Shown: positions 1-9,748, numbered from the stretch's first letter. The stretch is DNA of 64,000 bases from Clostridioides mangenotii TR (GCF_000498755.1 NZ_AXUS01000013.1:1-64000); one strand, 5' to 3'. Program-made: numbers and translations. The notes: generated from the letters alone by a model not told the origin.

Positions 1-52
1 TTTAAAATATTTAAATACATCTTATAAATTTAATAATCTTTTAAATTCTATA

Positions 53-943
53 TTAAATATAGTTGACTACAGCACCGTTTAAATCACAGCTTAAATCCTT
101 TACATCCCATTTGGAATCGGACTTAGATAAATAAGAATTCATATTGTTTTTGAAGTTTTTATCTTCGAGGATAAGAGACATAATTGTTGACCCTGACCCG
201 CTTATAAATACCCCTAAAGCGCCTATATCATTTGCATAATCTATAATGCTATCGTATCCCTTTATTAGAGTACCTCTGTATTTTTGATGAAGCTTATCTT
301 GGCAGGCAATTTTTAACAGTTCAAAATTTTTGTTTAACAAAGCTGATATAAGCATCGAAACCCTGCCCACATTGAATACTGCATCCACATGAGAAACCTC
401 TGTTGGAAGTACATTTCTTGCTTGTTCAGTAGAGAGTTTAAACTCTGGTATAAATGCACAAAATTTTAACTCTTGTGGAACTATTACTACATCGTAATGA
501 AGTTCATCACCATCTGATATACATACCATCATATTTCCAAATATAGCAGGAGCTACATTGTCTGGGTGACCTTCAATTTCACATGCTATTTTTAAAAGTT
601 CATCTTTGCTCAAATTTGAGCCAGATAGTGCGTCTGCTGCCATTACTCCTGCAACTATACAAGTAGCACTGCTACCAAGACCTCTGCAAATAGGGATGTT
701 ATCTTCTATTATAATTTTTACACCGTTTGGAACTTTAGCAGGTTTTACGTTATCAAAGAAGTATTTCATCGATGAATAGACTAGATTGTTTTCATTTTTA
801 TATTTATAATCACAGCCTTCTATAATAAGACCTTTATCTATTTCTTCAAAATAAAATTTATTGTATAAATTAAGTGCGATACCTAGGCAGTCAAATCCTG
901 GGCCTACATTTGCAGTTGTTGCTGGAACGATTATTTCTATCAT
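53..943 (-). CDS. thrB: Homoserine kinase
   Basis: Predicted GHMP-family kinase of 296 residues that phosphorylates homoserine with ATP, the step before threonine synthase. The N-terminus PATTANVGPGFDCLG and the glycine-rich nucleotide loop GLGSSAT near residue 90 are typical of ThrB, and the length is normal. A GTG lies directly after the thrC stop, but AGGTG followed by AAAATT and then ATG at 943 makes the ATG the better start. It sits about 10 bases behind thrC, so the two are almost certainly cotranscribed from the T-box-controlled promoter at 2.8 kb. No homoserine dehydrogenase gene lies upstream; the downstream side is outside the window. Confidence 0.95.
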   Translation of the reverse strand: MIEIIVPATTANVGPGFDCLGIALNLYNKFYFEEIDKGLIIEGCDYKYKNENNLVYSSMKYFFDNVKPAKVPNGVKIIIEDNIPICRGLGSSATCIVAGVMAADALSGSNLSKDELLKIACEIEGHPDNVAPAIFGNMMVCISDGDELHYDVVIVPQELKFCAFIPEFKLSTEQARNVLPTEVSHVDAVFNVGRVSMLISALLNKNFELLKIACQDKLHQKYRGTLIKGYDSIIDYANDIGALGVFISGSGSTIMSLILEDKNFKNNMNSYLSKSDSKWDVKDLSCDLNGAVVNYI

Positions 944-952
944 AATTTTCAC

Positions 953-2434
953 CTATGCCTTTAAGAATTTTTTGATTTCCGATTTTAATTTATCTTTATC
1001 AGAAATACTATTGTGAAGTATTTCTGCATCTTTTAGCTTTAATATTGAGTCTGGAATCTCTAAATTAGATACATCTCTTAACTTGTCTACTATTTCAAAA
1101 TCGTCTAAGTTAGATTCTTTGTATCCTAGAGAATTTAAAACGTCTTCAGAGAACTTATATGGGTTTGCTGTACTTACAATTACAGTCTTTGTATCGTCTG
1201 AAGTTTTTTGTATATATTTTTCATAGCAGTTGTAAGCAACGGCAGTGTGAGTATCTATAAGGTAATCGAAATTATCAAATACCTTTTTTATAGTTATTCT
1301 AACGGATTCTTCATCTGAGTATTCTGCTGAGAATGAATCTAAATTATTTTTCATATTTTCATCGATATCGTAAACTCCTTTTGAGTTTAGCTTATCCATT
1401 AAATTTATTACGGTAGATTGATCTCTATCGCAAAGTTCAAATAATAGTCTTTCAAGATTGCTAGATATTAAAATATCCATTGAAGGGGAAGAGGTCAGTT
1501 TTAAACTCCTATTTTTGTTGTAATTTCCTGTTGCAAAAAAGTCGTACAATACATTGTTTTCATTAGAGGCGCAAATAAGTTTATTTATTGGTAACCCCAT
1601 TCGCTTAGCGTAGTATCCTGCAAGTATATTACCGAAATTTCCTGTTGGTACTACAAAATTGATTTTATCATTAAGGCTTATTTGGTCAGTAGAGACCAAG
1701 TTCATATATGAATAAAAATAGTAAACTACTTGAGGTAATAATCTACCTATATTTATTGAATTAGCAGAAGAGAGTAAATATCCACTATTTAAAAGCTCTT
1801 CCTCAAATTCTTTATCTGAAAATATATTTTTAACTCCAGACTGTGCATCATCAAAGTTGCCTTTTATACCGACTACACGTGTATTTTTACCTTTTTGAGT
1901 TTTCATTTGAAGTTTTTGTACTGCGCTGACACCATCTTCTGGAAAAAATACAACGATTTTTGTATTTTCTACATCCATAAAACCTTCAAGTGCAGCTTTT
2001 CCAGTATCTCCCGAAGTTGCAGTTAGAATTACAACCTCTTTATTTAATCCACTTTTTTGTATAGCAGTCTTTAGAAGATGTGGCATTAAAGTCAACGCCA
2101 TATCTTTAAAAGCAAGTGTAGGTCCATGGTAAAGTTCTAAAAAGTAAGAACCATTAACTTTGTTTAGATTCACGGCATTTTCATATTTAAATTTATTACT
2201 ATAAGCATTGTTTATAGATTCTTTAATTTCATCATCTTTAAAATCTGTTAAAAATACTTTTAAGATTTCAAATGCAATTTGAGAGTAGGTTTTGCCTACA
2301 TAATTTTTAAGTTTATCGGTTATATTTGGAAAATGGGTTGGAACATAAAGCCCGCCATCATTTGAAATTCCTTTTATTATTGCTTGTGAAGATGTTAAAA
2401 TATCTGTATTTCCTCGAGTACTTATAAAGTCCAT
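953..2434 (-). CDS. thrC: Threonine synthase
   Basis: PLP enzyme of 493 residues that converts O-phosphohomoserine to threonine. The N-terminus MDFISTRGNTDILTSSQAI and the PLP lysine motif LAFKDMALTLMP (near residue 110) are characteristic of the longer, yeast/Proteobacteria-type threonine synthases (about 430-500 residues). ATSGDTGKAALEGF is the phosphate-binding loop. GGAGGAG lies 6 bases upstream of ATG. It is the first gene of a thrC-thrB unit, transcribed from the promoter at 2830-2857 through the T-box leader, so it should be induced by uncharged tRNA-Thr. Confidence 0.96.
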   Translation of the reverse strand: MDFISTRGNTDILTSSQAIIKGISNDGGLYVPTHFPNITDKLKNYVGKTYSQIAFEILKVFLTDFKDDEIKESINNAYSNKFKYENAVNLNKVNGSYFLELYHGPTLAFKDMALTLMPHLLKTAIQKSGLNKEVVILTATSGDTGKAALEGFMDVENTKIVVFFPEDGVSAVQKLQMKTQKGKNTRVVGIKGNFDDAQSGVKNIFSDKEFEEELLNSGYLLSSANSINIGRLLPQVVYYFYSYMNLVSTDQISLNDKINFVVPTGNFGNILAGYYAKRMGLPINKLICASNENNVLYDFFATGNYNKNRSLKLTSSPSMDILISSNLERLLFELCDRDQSTVINLMDKLNSKGVYDIDENMKNNLDSFSAEYSDEESVRITIKKVFDNFDYLIDTHTAVAYNCYEKYIQKTSDDTKTVIVSTANPYKFSEDVLNSLGYKESNLDDFEIVDKLRDVSNLEIPDSILKLKDAEILHNSISDKDKLKSEIKKFLKA

Positions 2435-2560
2435 ATTTTCTCCTCCATATTTTCCATTTTTACTTAAATCAATATAAATTTATATTTTTTATTAATTTTA
2501 AATATTTAAATATCTGTTTTTTATTAGCTAAAAGTTCTTATTACTTGAAAATTTTCAATA

Positions 2561-2823
2561 AAAAAAGATTCCCGTCCCTAAAAAGGGACGAGAATCATAT
2601 TCCCGCGGTTCCACCCAAATTGATTTATATAAAATCCACTTGTACTATAACGTAAGTTAGACGTCTATTCTTACTAAGATCTATTGATAACTTCAGATAG
2701 AAGCTCATAGGTAGTTTTCAATCCCTCGAGTTAAGGAAACTTTTCAGTCGGTGGGTTTCCATCTCTGTTAACTGATTTAGATTTACTCTTCCTAATCATT
2801 GCCTTTTATTATTTATAATATTA
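2561..2823 (-). ncRNA. T-box leader of thrCB
   Basis: Read on the minus strand, the leader holds a Stem I region, the canonical T-box TGGGTGGAACCGCGGGA (2601-2617) and an intrinsic terminator whose arms are 2567-2578 and 2585-2596, followed by a run of T. The T-box can pair to form the competing antiterminator. In the specifier region (AAAACTACCTATGAG) the codon ACC for Thr fits the downstream genes; UAC overlaps it by one base, so the register is an inference. Confidence 0.93.
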
Positions 2824-2829
2824 TTAATT

Positions 2830-2857
2830 ATTCTATGAAAAAAACCAACGATGTCAA
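2830..2857 (-). promoter_or_regulatory. Promoter of the thrCB T-box transcript
   Basis: On the minus strand, TTGACA (2852-2857) and TAGAAT (2830-2835) are separated by 16 bases. The position puts the start of transcription just ahead of the T-box Stem I. Confidence 0.7.
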
Positions 2858-3384
2858 GCTAAATTTTGAAAAAAATAAATAATTTTATTTTTAAAAATAT
2901 TTAAATAATATTGTTTAGATACTGTTTTATATAAAAAGTCAACTATTAAGATAGTAAAAAAAAGTAAAACCACTTAAATATGTTAAACAAACACAAAATA
3001 AATACAATTATATTAAAGTATATTATTCATTAAATAGAAACCACTAGTCTATATATCACTTCAAATTTTTGAAGTTTAGTTCAAATAAAAATTAAATTTA
3101 AAAAAATTCATAAAGAAAATTTAATTGTTAAATTACTGATAATTAAAGCTTATTAATTTGTTAAATTATAATTGTTTTGGGTATAATAAATAGTACAATA
3201 AATTAGTTACAATATATTAACCTATTTTTTATTAAAAAATTAACTATAATATAAATGGGGCATAAAACAGATCATATTTAGAAATTATACAATATATAAA
3301 ATTTAATAAATGAGAATCTTTTCAAGTAGAGTTCATATTCAATTCATATGACAAGCTTACAATACTATAAAAGGAGGCGATGTA
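2858..3384. other. AT-rich intergenic stretch
   Basis: Between the divergent thrCB promoter and the short gene at 3385 the DNA is very AT-rich with many homopolymer runs. I see no convincing gene, RNA or repeat. It presumably carries the promoter for the rightward genes, but I cannot assign one with confidence. Confidence 0.5.
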
Positions 3385-3495
3385 ATGGCAATACTACTAA
3401 TATCAGCTGGATTGATATTATTCATGTATGGACTATCAGTATTATCATATATATCAGATTCAAACGCTTTGGATAACTTATCAAACGAAAACTAA
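3385..3495 (+). CDS. Small membrane peptide, 36 residues
   Basis: A short open frame begins with ATG at 3385 after AAAGGAGGCGATGTA, an excellent ribosome binding site at good spacing. The product starts MAILLISAGLILFMYGLSVL, one hydrophobic helix of about 20 residues, and ends in a polar tail rich in Ser, Asn and Asp. I do not recognise the family. The gene is monocistronic, 187 bases ahead of the reductase at 3683. The strong ribosome binding site and clean membrane-peptide composition support a real gene; the shortness limits certainty. Confidence 0.6.
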   Translation: MAILLISAGLILFMYGLSVLSYISDSNALDNLSNEN

Positions 3496-3682
3496 TAAAA
3501 TATATCGACATTGATAATAAATTGAAATTAAGTATTAGTATATAAGCTGTAAATATAGAAGTTTTGTATTTACAGTTTTATTATGTATAAAATAATATTT
3601 TACTTAGCATGTGAGTTTCTATATACTTAAATTATAAAAAGTAAAAATTTAAAAATAAAATATGAAGGAAAGAGGGAAGTAT

Positions 3683-4594
3683 ATGAAAGATTTAATTGTA
3701 ATAGGTGCCGGCCCAGCAGGATTAACTTCAGCGCTTTATGCGGTTAGAGCAGGATTAACTGTAGCTGTTTTTGAAAAGAGTGTTTATGGAGGACAAGTTA
3801 CTGGTACTGCTGAAGTCGAAAACTATCCATCAATTCAAAAAATCTCTGGATTTGAATTTGCTAACAATATATATAATCAATCTATAGCTCAAGGAGTTGA
3901 AATCAACTTTGAAGAAGTAGAAAAAATAGAAGACAAAGGAAACTATAAAGTAGTTAAGACTGCTTCAGGAGAGCATGAAGCAAAAACTGTGATAATAGCA
4001 AATGGAGTTGAAAGACGTAAATTAGGATGTAAAGGTGAAAAAGAATTCACTGGAAGAGGTGTAACATACTGTGCAACTTGTGATGGAGCTTTCTTTAAAA
4101 ATCAAGATGTAGCAATTGTAGGCGGAGGAAATACCGCACTTGAAGATGCACTTTTCCTATCTAATAACTGTTCAAAAGTCTTCTTAATACATAGAAGAGA
4201 CTCATTTAGAGGTGATAAGATACTTATAGATGCAGTGCTAAAAAGAGAAAATATAGAGATAATCTACGAAAGTGGAGTAGAGGAAATAACAGGAGATACA
4301 AATGTTAAAGAAGTAAAAATCAAAAACCTTATAGACGAATCAATAAGTACTATTACTGTAAGCGGGATATTTGTTGCAATAGGGCTTGAGCCAAAGAACC
4401 AAATGTTTAGCAACATTTTAGAATTAGACAAAGCTGGTTATATAGTAGCCGATGAGACTTGTACTACTAAAGTAGATGGTGTATATGTAGCAGGAGACAA
4501 CAGAACAAAGTTTTTACGTCAAATAATAACAGCAGCAGCAGACGGGGCAATAGCAGCTGTACAAGCAGCAAACTACGTAAATACAGGAAAATAA
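3683..4594 (+). CDS. trxB: Thioredoxin-disulfide reductase family flavoprotein
   Basis: FAD/NAD(P)H-dependent pyridine nucleotide-disulfide oxidoreductase of 303 residues, expected to reduce thioredoxin in the cytoplasm. FAD-binding GAGPAG is at residues 8-13, the redox-active CATC at Cys130/Cys133, the second dinucleotide motif GGGNTALE follows, then HRRDSFR for the NADPH phosphate, and a C-terminal GDNRTKFLRQIITAAADGA FAD motif. Keeping the HRR motif argues for NADPH rather than ferredoxin as donor. A frame-open ATG lies at 3662, but GAGGGAAG sits just before ATG 3683, which gives the family-typical N-terminus MKDLIVIGAG. No thioredoxin gene is adjacent. A bidirectional terminator follows. 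Confidence 0.9.
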   Translation: MKDLIVIGAGPAGLTSALYAVRAGLTVAVFEKSVYGGQVTGTAEVENYPSIQKISGFEFANNIYNQSIAQGVEINFEEVEKIEDKGNYKVVKTASGEHEAKTVIIANGVERRKLGCKGEKEFTGRGVTYCATCDGAFFKNQDVAIVGGGNTALEDALFLSNNCSKVFLIHRRDSFRGDKILIDAVLKRENIEIIYESGVEEITGDTNVKEVKIKNLIDESISTITVSGIFVAIGLEPKNQMFSNILELDKAGYIVADETCTTKVDGVYVAGDNRTKFLRQIITAAADGAIAAVQAANYVNTGK

Positions 4595-4640
4595 ATTCAA
4601 AACATAATAAATGACATACTCGTTAGAATATCTATAGAAT

Positions 4641-4702
4641 AAAATAAAAATGAGGCATTGTCTGGAAATGAATTGACGTCCAGTATGCCTCATTTTTATT
4701 TT
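4641..4702. terminator. Bidirectional intrinsic terminator
   Basis: Perfect 18-base arms (4641-4658 and 4685-4702), with a GAGGCAT core and A-rich or T-rich ends on both sides. It lies between the convergent trxB-like gene and the DUF2207 gene and can serve both strands. Confidence 0.9.
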
Positions 4703-4740
4703 GTTGTATAATCGTTTATAGTTATTTAACACTTTTTTCA

Positions 4741-6630
4741 CTACCAGCTACCTCTACCGCCACCACCAAATCCTCCACCAGAGAAGCCTCCTCCAGAAGA
4801 TCCGCCATTGCCAAATCCACCGTGCGAACTACCCTGTTTAACGATTGGTACTGTTGTAGTGCGTAGAGAACTCATAGAACGATTGAAAGAACTTATCCAT
4901 AAAACACTAGAGAAAGTGTCGTAATTAGATCCATGATACCATGTTGGTTTAGGGATTGATAATTGTTCAAATTTCTTTGCCCATACATTAGATACTCCCA
5001 ACACGTATGCGTATGGTAGTACATGATAGAAGTAGGTTGGATCTTCCTTAACTAGTAACTCTAGACGATCCTTCTCAGAATATTTGATAAAATCTTTAAA
5101 TCCTAGAATTTCCTCTAACCATGCGTGACCCTTCGAACTGCGTTTTGTTGGTGAAACAAATATGACAATACATAAAAAAATTACAAACAAAGAAATCGCA
5201 GTACTGGTATAGGATAATTCAACAAATCCTAAGAAATAATATATCAAAATAAAGAGATTCATTAATCCAAGTGAAATATATAATAATGCTTTTTTGCCTG
5301 TTTTCATTTTATATCTGTATTTCCCGACAAATAGCCAAGGAACAAATATAATGATAAAAAATATTGAAATTAAAGCAGCCATAAATAAAGCGGATGATAC
5401 TATTAGATAGGTATGATAGTTATTTAAAAAAGAAGTAATAGCTATTACACTCAGAGACAGTATAAATGCTAGAAACTTTAATAATCCTGAAGTTCCGGCA
5501 AATATGCGATTTGCTTGTAGATTGAATTTACCTTCAATCTTAGCAGCAGTTGCCTGAAATTCTTCTCCAATATTTTTTTTCTTTAGATCTTCAAAGCTTA
5601 CACTATCTTTATAAAAAATTTTATTAAATAACATCTGCTCGTATTGTTCTAATTGGTTATCTGCATCCTTTATTTTTTCTAATTCAAATGAATTTTTTCC
5701 TTTTTCGTGAATATTTAGATATCCTTTTGTAGCCCATTCTATTACAAGAGATGTAGTATCCTCATTATTTACAGTACCGTCTATTACATAACCGATTTCG
5801 GCACTGTTTAAACCTTTCGGAGGCTCAAATGATACAATCGGTATTACTTTATTGTTTTTCTCCTTTGTAATATAGAAGAATAGAAGAAGAGCTCCTAAAG
5901 CACCTAATATTATCATAGCAACGGTAGTGCTGTCACTAGATTCTGGATAATTAAAGTATCCATCTTCTAGATTCACTTTTGTTGTAATTCCTTCATTAGG
6001 ACTTAAGGATTTATTATAAGCACCGTAGATTGTATTGCCTTCTACGCGGTAAGTTACATTATTATTACCTGTATTTTCATTCCCATATTTGCCACTGGTA
6101 AAATTGATCTTACTAGTATCAAATTTCTTTGGCATCTGAATTGTAAATGAAACATTGTATATATGAGCATCTATATTTGTTGGGATTATATTCATATACA
6201 ACATTTGTAATCCGTCTAAATCTAAATCCCTTGTGTAGATGTCATAAGTTAATACATAAGATTCCTTACCAGTAAATTCGTGGTCTGGATTTCCAGCTTT
6301 TATTACAACGCTATCCTGACCATAATCAACACTATATTCATGGCCTTCTACATTAATATTCTTGACAGGGAACACATAGTTCTTTTCACCATCACCAAAA
6401 TCCATTTTATATTGGATAGGTATTTCGCTATATAAGCCATGGCTAGGCACGAAGAAATTCATATTGATACTCTCTTTTACATGAATGACCCCATCCCCTT
6501 CTACATCCATTACAACATCATACGAATCCATTTGAAAGCTCTCATATGCAAATACATTACTAGTTGTAGTGATAAATATTAAAAATAGACATAATAAACT
6601 TATTAATATATGATTTTTAAACCTTTTCAT
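4741..6630 (-). CDS. DUF2207 family membrane protein
   Basis: A 629-residue membrane protein. A signal-like helix (residues 10-28) is followed by an extracytoplasmic domain of about 200 residues, a helix near 235-255 (VAMIILGALGALLLFFYI), a cytoplasmic stretch, two clusters of membrane helices (about 385-440 and 450-495), and a glycine-rich tail ending GGGFSGGGFGGGGRGSW. This is the DUF2207 (YciQ-like) architecture, including the usual Gly/Ser tail. The biochemical function is not established. AAGGAGGGTAT precedes the ATG. It lies 39 bases behind lemA; lemA and DUF2207 are commonly neighbours, which suggests a shared envelope role. Confidence 0.88.
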   Translation of the reverse strand: MKRFKNHILISLLCLFLIFITTTSNVFAYESFQMDSYDVVMDVEGDGVIHVKESINMNFFVPSHGLYSEIPIQYKMDFGDGEKNYVFPVKNINVEGHEYSVDYGQDSVVIKAGNPDHEFTGKESYVLTYDIYTRDLDLDGLQMLYMNIIPTNIDAHIYNVSFTIQMPKKFDTSKINFTSGKYGNENTGNNNVTYRVEGNTIYGAYNKSLSPNEGITTKVNLEDGYFNYPESSDSTTVAMIILGALGALLLFFYITKEKNNKVIPIVSFEPPKGLNSAEIGYVIDGTVNNEDTTSLVIEWATKGYLNIHEKGKNSFELEKIKDADNQLEQYEQMLFNKIFYKDSVSFEDLKKKNIGEEFQATAAKIEGKFNLQANRIFAGTSGLLKFLAFILSLSVIAITSFLNNYHTYLIVSSALFMAALISIFFIIIFVPWLFVGKYRYKMKTGKKALLYISLGLMNLFILIYYFLGFVELSYTSTAISLFVIFLCIVIFVSPTKRSSKGHAWLEEILGFKDFIKYSEKDRLELLVKEDPTYFYHVLPYAYVLGVSNVWAKKFEQLSIPKPTWYHGSNYDTFSSVLWISSFNRSMSSLRTTTVPIVKQGSSHGGFGNGGSSGGGFSGGGFGGGGRGSW

Positions 6631-6669
6631 ATACCCTCCTTAAAAAAGATATAGGTAATCCTATATCTT

Positions 6670-7215
6670 TTAAAATGATATCTTAATATTGTCGCGATGT
6701 GACTCTTCAATTTCAAATAACGGTTGCTTCTTAAATTTAAATATTGAAGCTATTGTATTTGAAGGGAATGATTCACATTTTGTATTAAATTCTCTTACAA
6801 TTGCATTGTAGTATTTACGAGCATTTGCGATCTCGCCTTCCATAGTTTTTAAATCATTCTGCATAGTTATAAAATTTGTATTTGCTTTCAAATCAGGATA
6901 TGATTCGCTTAATGCAAATAGATGAGATAGTGTAGACTGCAATGATTTTTCATTTGAAATCTTATCATCGATTGATGTAGCATTCATTGCAAAATTTCTC
7001 GCTTGTATTACTTTTTCTAATGTTTCAGATTCGTGTTTGGCATATCCTTTTACCGTTTCTACCAAATTAGGAATTAAATCATAACGTTTCTTTAAATACA
7101 CATCCATAGTCGAAAAGGCTTCATCTAATCGATTTTTAAGTTTTATAAATCCATTGTAAGACGCAATAAGCCAAAGAACGATAACAGCAATTAAAACAAT
7201 AATTATTATTAGCAT
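6670..7215 (-). CDS. lemA: LemA family protein
   Basis: A 181-residue LemA protein. One N-terminal membrane anchor (residues 2-18) and a short segment precede the helical bundle with the signature YLKKRYDLIPNLVETVKGYAKHE, then FNTKCESFPSNTIASIFKFK near the end. LemA proteins are membrane-anchored with mostly helical extramembrane domains; their cell role is poorly defined. AAAGGAGGATGTT precedes ATG. It is the first gene of a two-gene unit with the DUF2207 gene. Confidence 0.93.
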   Translation of the reverse strand: MLIIIIVLIAVIVLWLIASYNGFIKLKNRLDEAFSTMDVYLKKRYDLIPNLVETVKGYAKHESETLEKVIQARNFAMNATSIDDKISNEKSLQSTLSHLFALSESYPDLKANTNFITMQNDLKTMEGEIANARKYYNAIVREFNTKCESFPSNTIASIFKFKKQPLFEIEESHRDNIKISF

Positions 7216-7301
7216 AACATCCTCCTTTCTTTCTCTTATTATAGTATATCTTAATTATATATAACTTATATCGTTTTTATACTGTTAGAGTCCTAAATAA
7301 T

Positions 7302-7338
7302 AAAAAAACCAACTAAAAAATAGATTAGTTGGCTTTTT
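7302..7338 (-). terminator. Terminator of typA/bipA
   Basis: On the minus strand, AAAAAGCCAACTA pairs with TAGTTGG and is followed by a run of seven T. It is directly downstream of the typA stop and upstream of lemA. Confidence 0.88.
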
Positions 7339-7369
7339 ATACGATAACTGTATTTATTTGTTAGACTAA

Positions 7370-9196
7370 CTATTTAGACTGTCTTGATCTATTGTATCTA
7401 AGTCTATCGTGTTCATTTAAAAGTTTTTTTCTAAGTCTTATAGAGTCTGGAGTTATTTCGACAAGTTCATCAGATTCTATAAATTCAAGTGCTTCCTCTA
7501 AAGTAAATATCTTAGGAGGAGATAATTTTATCGCATCATCCGAACCAGAAGCACGGACGTTACTCATCTTCTTATTTTTACATGGGTTTACTACCATGTC
7601 GTCTTTTCTTGAGTTCATAGCTATTATCATACCTTCGTATACTTCAACACCTGGATCAATAAACATTGTACCTCTGTCGCTTAAAGCACTTAGAGAATAT
7701 CCCATTGTTACGCCAGGTCCTTGTGCTATTAGAACACCATTGTTTCTTGATGGTATTTCACCTTTAAACTCTTCATATTGTTCAAATGATCTAACTAAAG
7801 TACCTTCACCATGAGTAGAGTTTATAAATTGACTTCTATACCCTAAAAGTCCACGAGTAGGAGCTAAGAATTCTACTTTTACATAGTCTCCTTCAGATGC
7901 CATAGACACCATCATTCCTTTTCTAAGACTTATCTCATTTATTACAGTTCCAGAGTATGAGTCTGGGCAGTTAACTATAACTCTTTCAATTGGTTCTAAT
8001 AGTTTTCCGTTTTCATCTTTGTGCATTAAAACCTCTGGTTTAGATACTCCAACTTCATATCCTTCACGTCTCATATTTTCTAGAAGTATTGATAAGTGAA
8101 GCTCTCCACGTCCAGAAACCTTAAATCCGTCGGTAGTATCTAGAGGATCTACTCTAAGTCCTACGTTTACTTCTAATTCTTTCTCAAGTCTATCTCTTAA
8201 TTGTCTAGTAGTGACTAGTTTACCGCTTTTACCAACAAAAGGAGAGTCGTTTACTAAGAAGTTCATAGAAAGAGTAGGCTCTTCAATTTTAATCATTTCC
8301 ATTGGAAGTGGAATGTTTAGATCGCAAATAGTTTCTCCGATTGATATATCAGGTATACCAGCTATAACAGCAATTTCACCACTGCAAGCTTCATCTACTT
8401 CTACTTGATTTAATCCTTCATAAACTGATAATTTAGAGATTTTTCCTTTTGATACGACATCATTGTCTTTACATATAGAAACAGTTGAACCATTTTTAAG
8501 AGTTCCTTTTGTAATTCTACCTATACCAAGTCTTCCGATGTAGTCATCATAAGCTAGTGCCGATACTTGGAATTGTAGAGGTTCTTCATTGTAGTCTGGG
8601 TAAGCATCAACATGTTTAGTAATTGTTTTAAATAGAGGAGAAAGGTCAGTACTATCTTCATCCATTTCTTTTTTTGCGATACCTTGTTTAGCTATTCCGT
8701 ATATTATAGGGAATTCGCATTGTTCGTCAGTTGCGTTTAATTCAACAAATAAGTCGAAAACTTCATCTACAACTTCTTCTGCTCTCTGATCTTTTTTATC
8801 TATTTTATTTATAAATAGAATTGGCTTTAATCCGCATTCTAATGATTTTTGAAGTACGAATCTAGTTTGAGGCATAGGCCCTTCGCTAGCATCTACTAGA
8901 AGTATAACTGTATCAACAGTTTTCATAACACGTTCAACTTCAGAAGAGAAGTCACTGTGACCAGGAGTATCTACTATGTTTATTTTATAATCGTTGTAAT
9001 TTATTGCGCAGTTCTTTGAATAAATAGTAATTCCTCTTTCTTGTTCAATATCATTACTATCCATTACACGCTCTCTAACAGTTTCGTTATCTCTAAAAAC
9101 TCCACCTTGAGATAAAAACGCATCAACTAAGGTAGATTTACCTGCGTCAACGTGGGCAATTACCGCGATATTTATGATTTTATGCTTTAATAACAT
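7370..9196 (-). CDS. typA: Ribosome-associated translational GTPase TypA/BipA
   Basis: A 608-residue translational GTPase related to EF-G and LepA that acts on the ribosome, typically under stress or cold and in large-subunit assembly. G1 is AHVDAGKST (residues 14-22), G2 carries RGITI, G3 is DTPGHSDF, and G4 is NKIDK. The C-terminal half has the TypA-specific run RGELHLSILLENMRREGYE and GLLGYRSQF. Length and order match the family. GGGAG lies 8 bases before ATG. It is monocistronic, with its own promoter (9231-9259) and terminator (7302-7338). Confidence 0.97.
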   Translation of the reverse strand: MLLKHKIINIAVIAHVDAGKSTLVDAFLSQGGVFRDNETVRERVMDSNDIEQERGITIYSKNCAINYNDYKINIVDTPGHSDFSSEVERVMKTVDTVILLVDASEGPMPQTRFVLQKSLECGLKPILFINKIDKKDQRAEEVVDEVFDLFVELNATDEQCEFPIIYGIAKQGIAKKEMDEDSTDLSPLFKTITKHVDAYPDYNEEPLQFQVSALAYDDYIGRLGIGRITKGTLKNGSTVSICKDNDVVSKGKISKLSVYEGLNQVEVDEACSGEIAVIAGIPDISIGETICDLNIPLPMEMIKIEEPTLSMNFLVNDSPFVGKSGKLVTTRQLRDRLEKELEVNVGLRVDPLDTTDGFKVSGRGELHLSILLENMRREGYEVGVSKPEVLMHKDENGKLLEPIERVIVNCPDSYSGTVINEISLRKGMMVSMASEGDYVKVEFLAPTRGLLGYRSQFINSTHGEGTLVRSFEQYEEFKGEIPSRNNGVLIAQGPGVTMGYSLSALSDRGTMFIDPGVEVYEGMIIAMNSRKDDMVVNPCKNKKMSNVRASGSDDAIKLSPPKIFTLEEALEFIESDELVEITPDSIRLRKKLLNEHDRLRYNRSRQSK

Positions 9197-9230
9197 TTAT
9201 GTTGCTCCCTTCAAATTAAATAACTTATTA

Positions 9231-9259
9231 ATTATAGCACAGTAAGTTCCCGTGTACAA
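9231..9259 (-). promoter_or_regulatory. typA promoter
   Basis: On the minus strand, TTGTAC (9254-9259), a 17-base spacer and TATAAT (9231-9236), with an upstream TG making an extended -10. It is about 35 bases ahead of the typA start. Confidence 0.8.
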
Positions 9260-9398
9260 GAAAACATATTGTATATAGTATAAAAATGTTTTTAAATGTC
9301 GAAAAATATTGTATATATTGGAATTACTGCTATTTAATATTACATTTTGTTAAAATTGATAAAACTATATTATAATACCTAAAAAAGTAGGGAATAAT

Positions 9399-9547
9399 AT
9401 GAAACAATCAGTTACTTATAAAGAAATAGAATGCAAGAGTGCAGTAAACAATTAAAAAGACAGATTCCATATGGTTGGGATTTAAATATATACAGAGGAT
9501 GTATACATGGCTGTAAGTACTGCTTTGCACGGCAAATTATAATTTAG
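9399..9547 (+). pseudogene. Truncated radical SAM (SplB-like, COG1533) gene
   Basis: ATG at 9399 opens [17 protein letters not shown] and hits a stop after a one-base slip. In the shifted frame the text continues as [17 protein letters not shown] then [10 protein letters not shown]. The phrase [18 protein letters not shown] is the radical SAM cluster motif (C-x3-C-x2-C) of the DNA-repair-lyase-like family usually near 250-300 residues. Here only about 45 codons remain before a stop at 9545-9547. The break coincides with the end of the integrase remnant on the other strand, which suggests an element inserted here and decayed. Confidence 0.75.
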
Positions 9548-9748
9548 CGAATAACTCTCTTTGTGACTCTTCCGTAGTATGCGTATAAGTATTTAATGTT
9601 ATGCTTATATTTGTATGTCCTGATCTTTTCTGAACATCTTTAGGTGAACTCCATTTAGTATTAACATACTAGTGTGAGTGTGACGGGGCATGTGAAAATA
9701 GTGCTCATAACCGAGCTTGTTTTTAACTGCATTACCTAACTTACCATT
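9541..9748 (-). pseudogene. Tyrosine recombinase (phage integrase) C-terminal remnant
   Basis: On the minus strand one frame reads LGYEHYFHMPRHTHTSMLILNGV. After a one-base shift the next reads DVQKRSGHTNISITL followed by NTYTHTTEESQRELF. These match the C-terminal catalytic region of phage and ICE integrases: the H-x-x-R-H box (here HMPRH for the usual HDLRH), the G-H pair and the nucleophilic Tyr in NTYTHT. There is no N-terminal part, and at least one frameshift is present, so the gene is dead. It marks an old integration next to the endolysin gene. Confidence 0.8.

Noticed and set aside
4514-4741. 75-residue Cys/Tyr-rich minus-strand frame
   Set aside because: It runs through the bidirectional terminator into the end of the trxB-like gene. 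The Cys codons are the reverse of Ala codons in that gene, and no ribosome binding site fits.
7392-7814. 140-residue plus-strand open frame
   Set aside because: Shadow of the C-terminal part of typA; Ser-rich with no motif.
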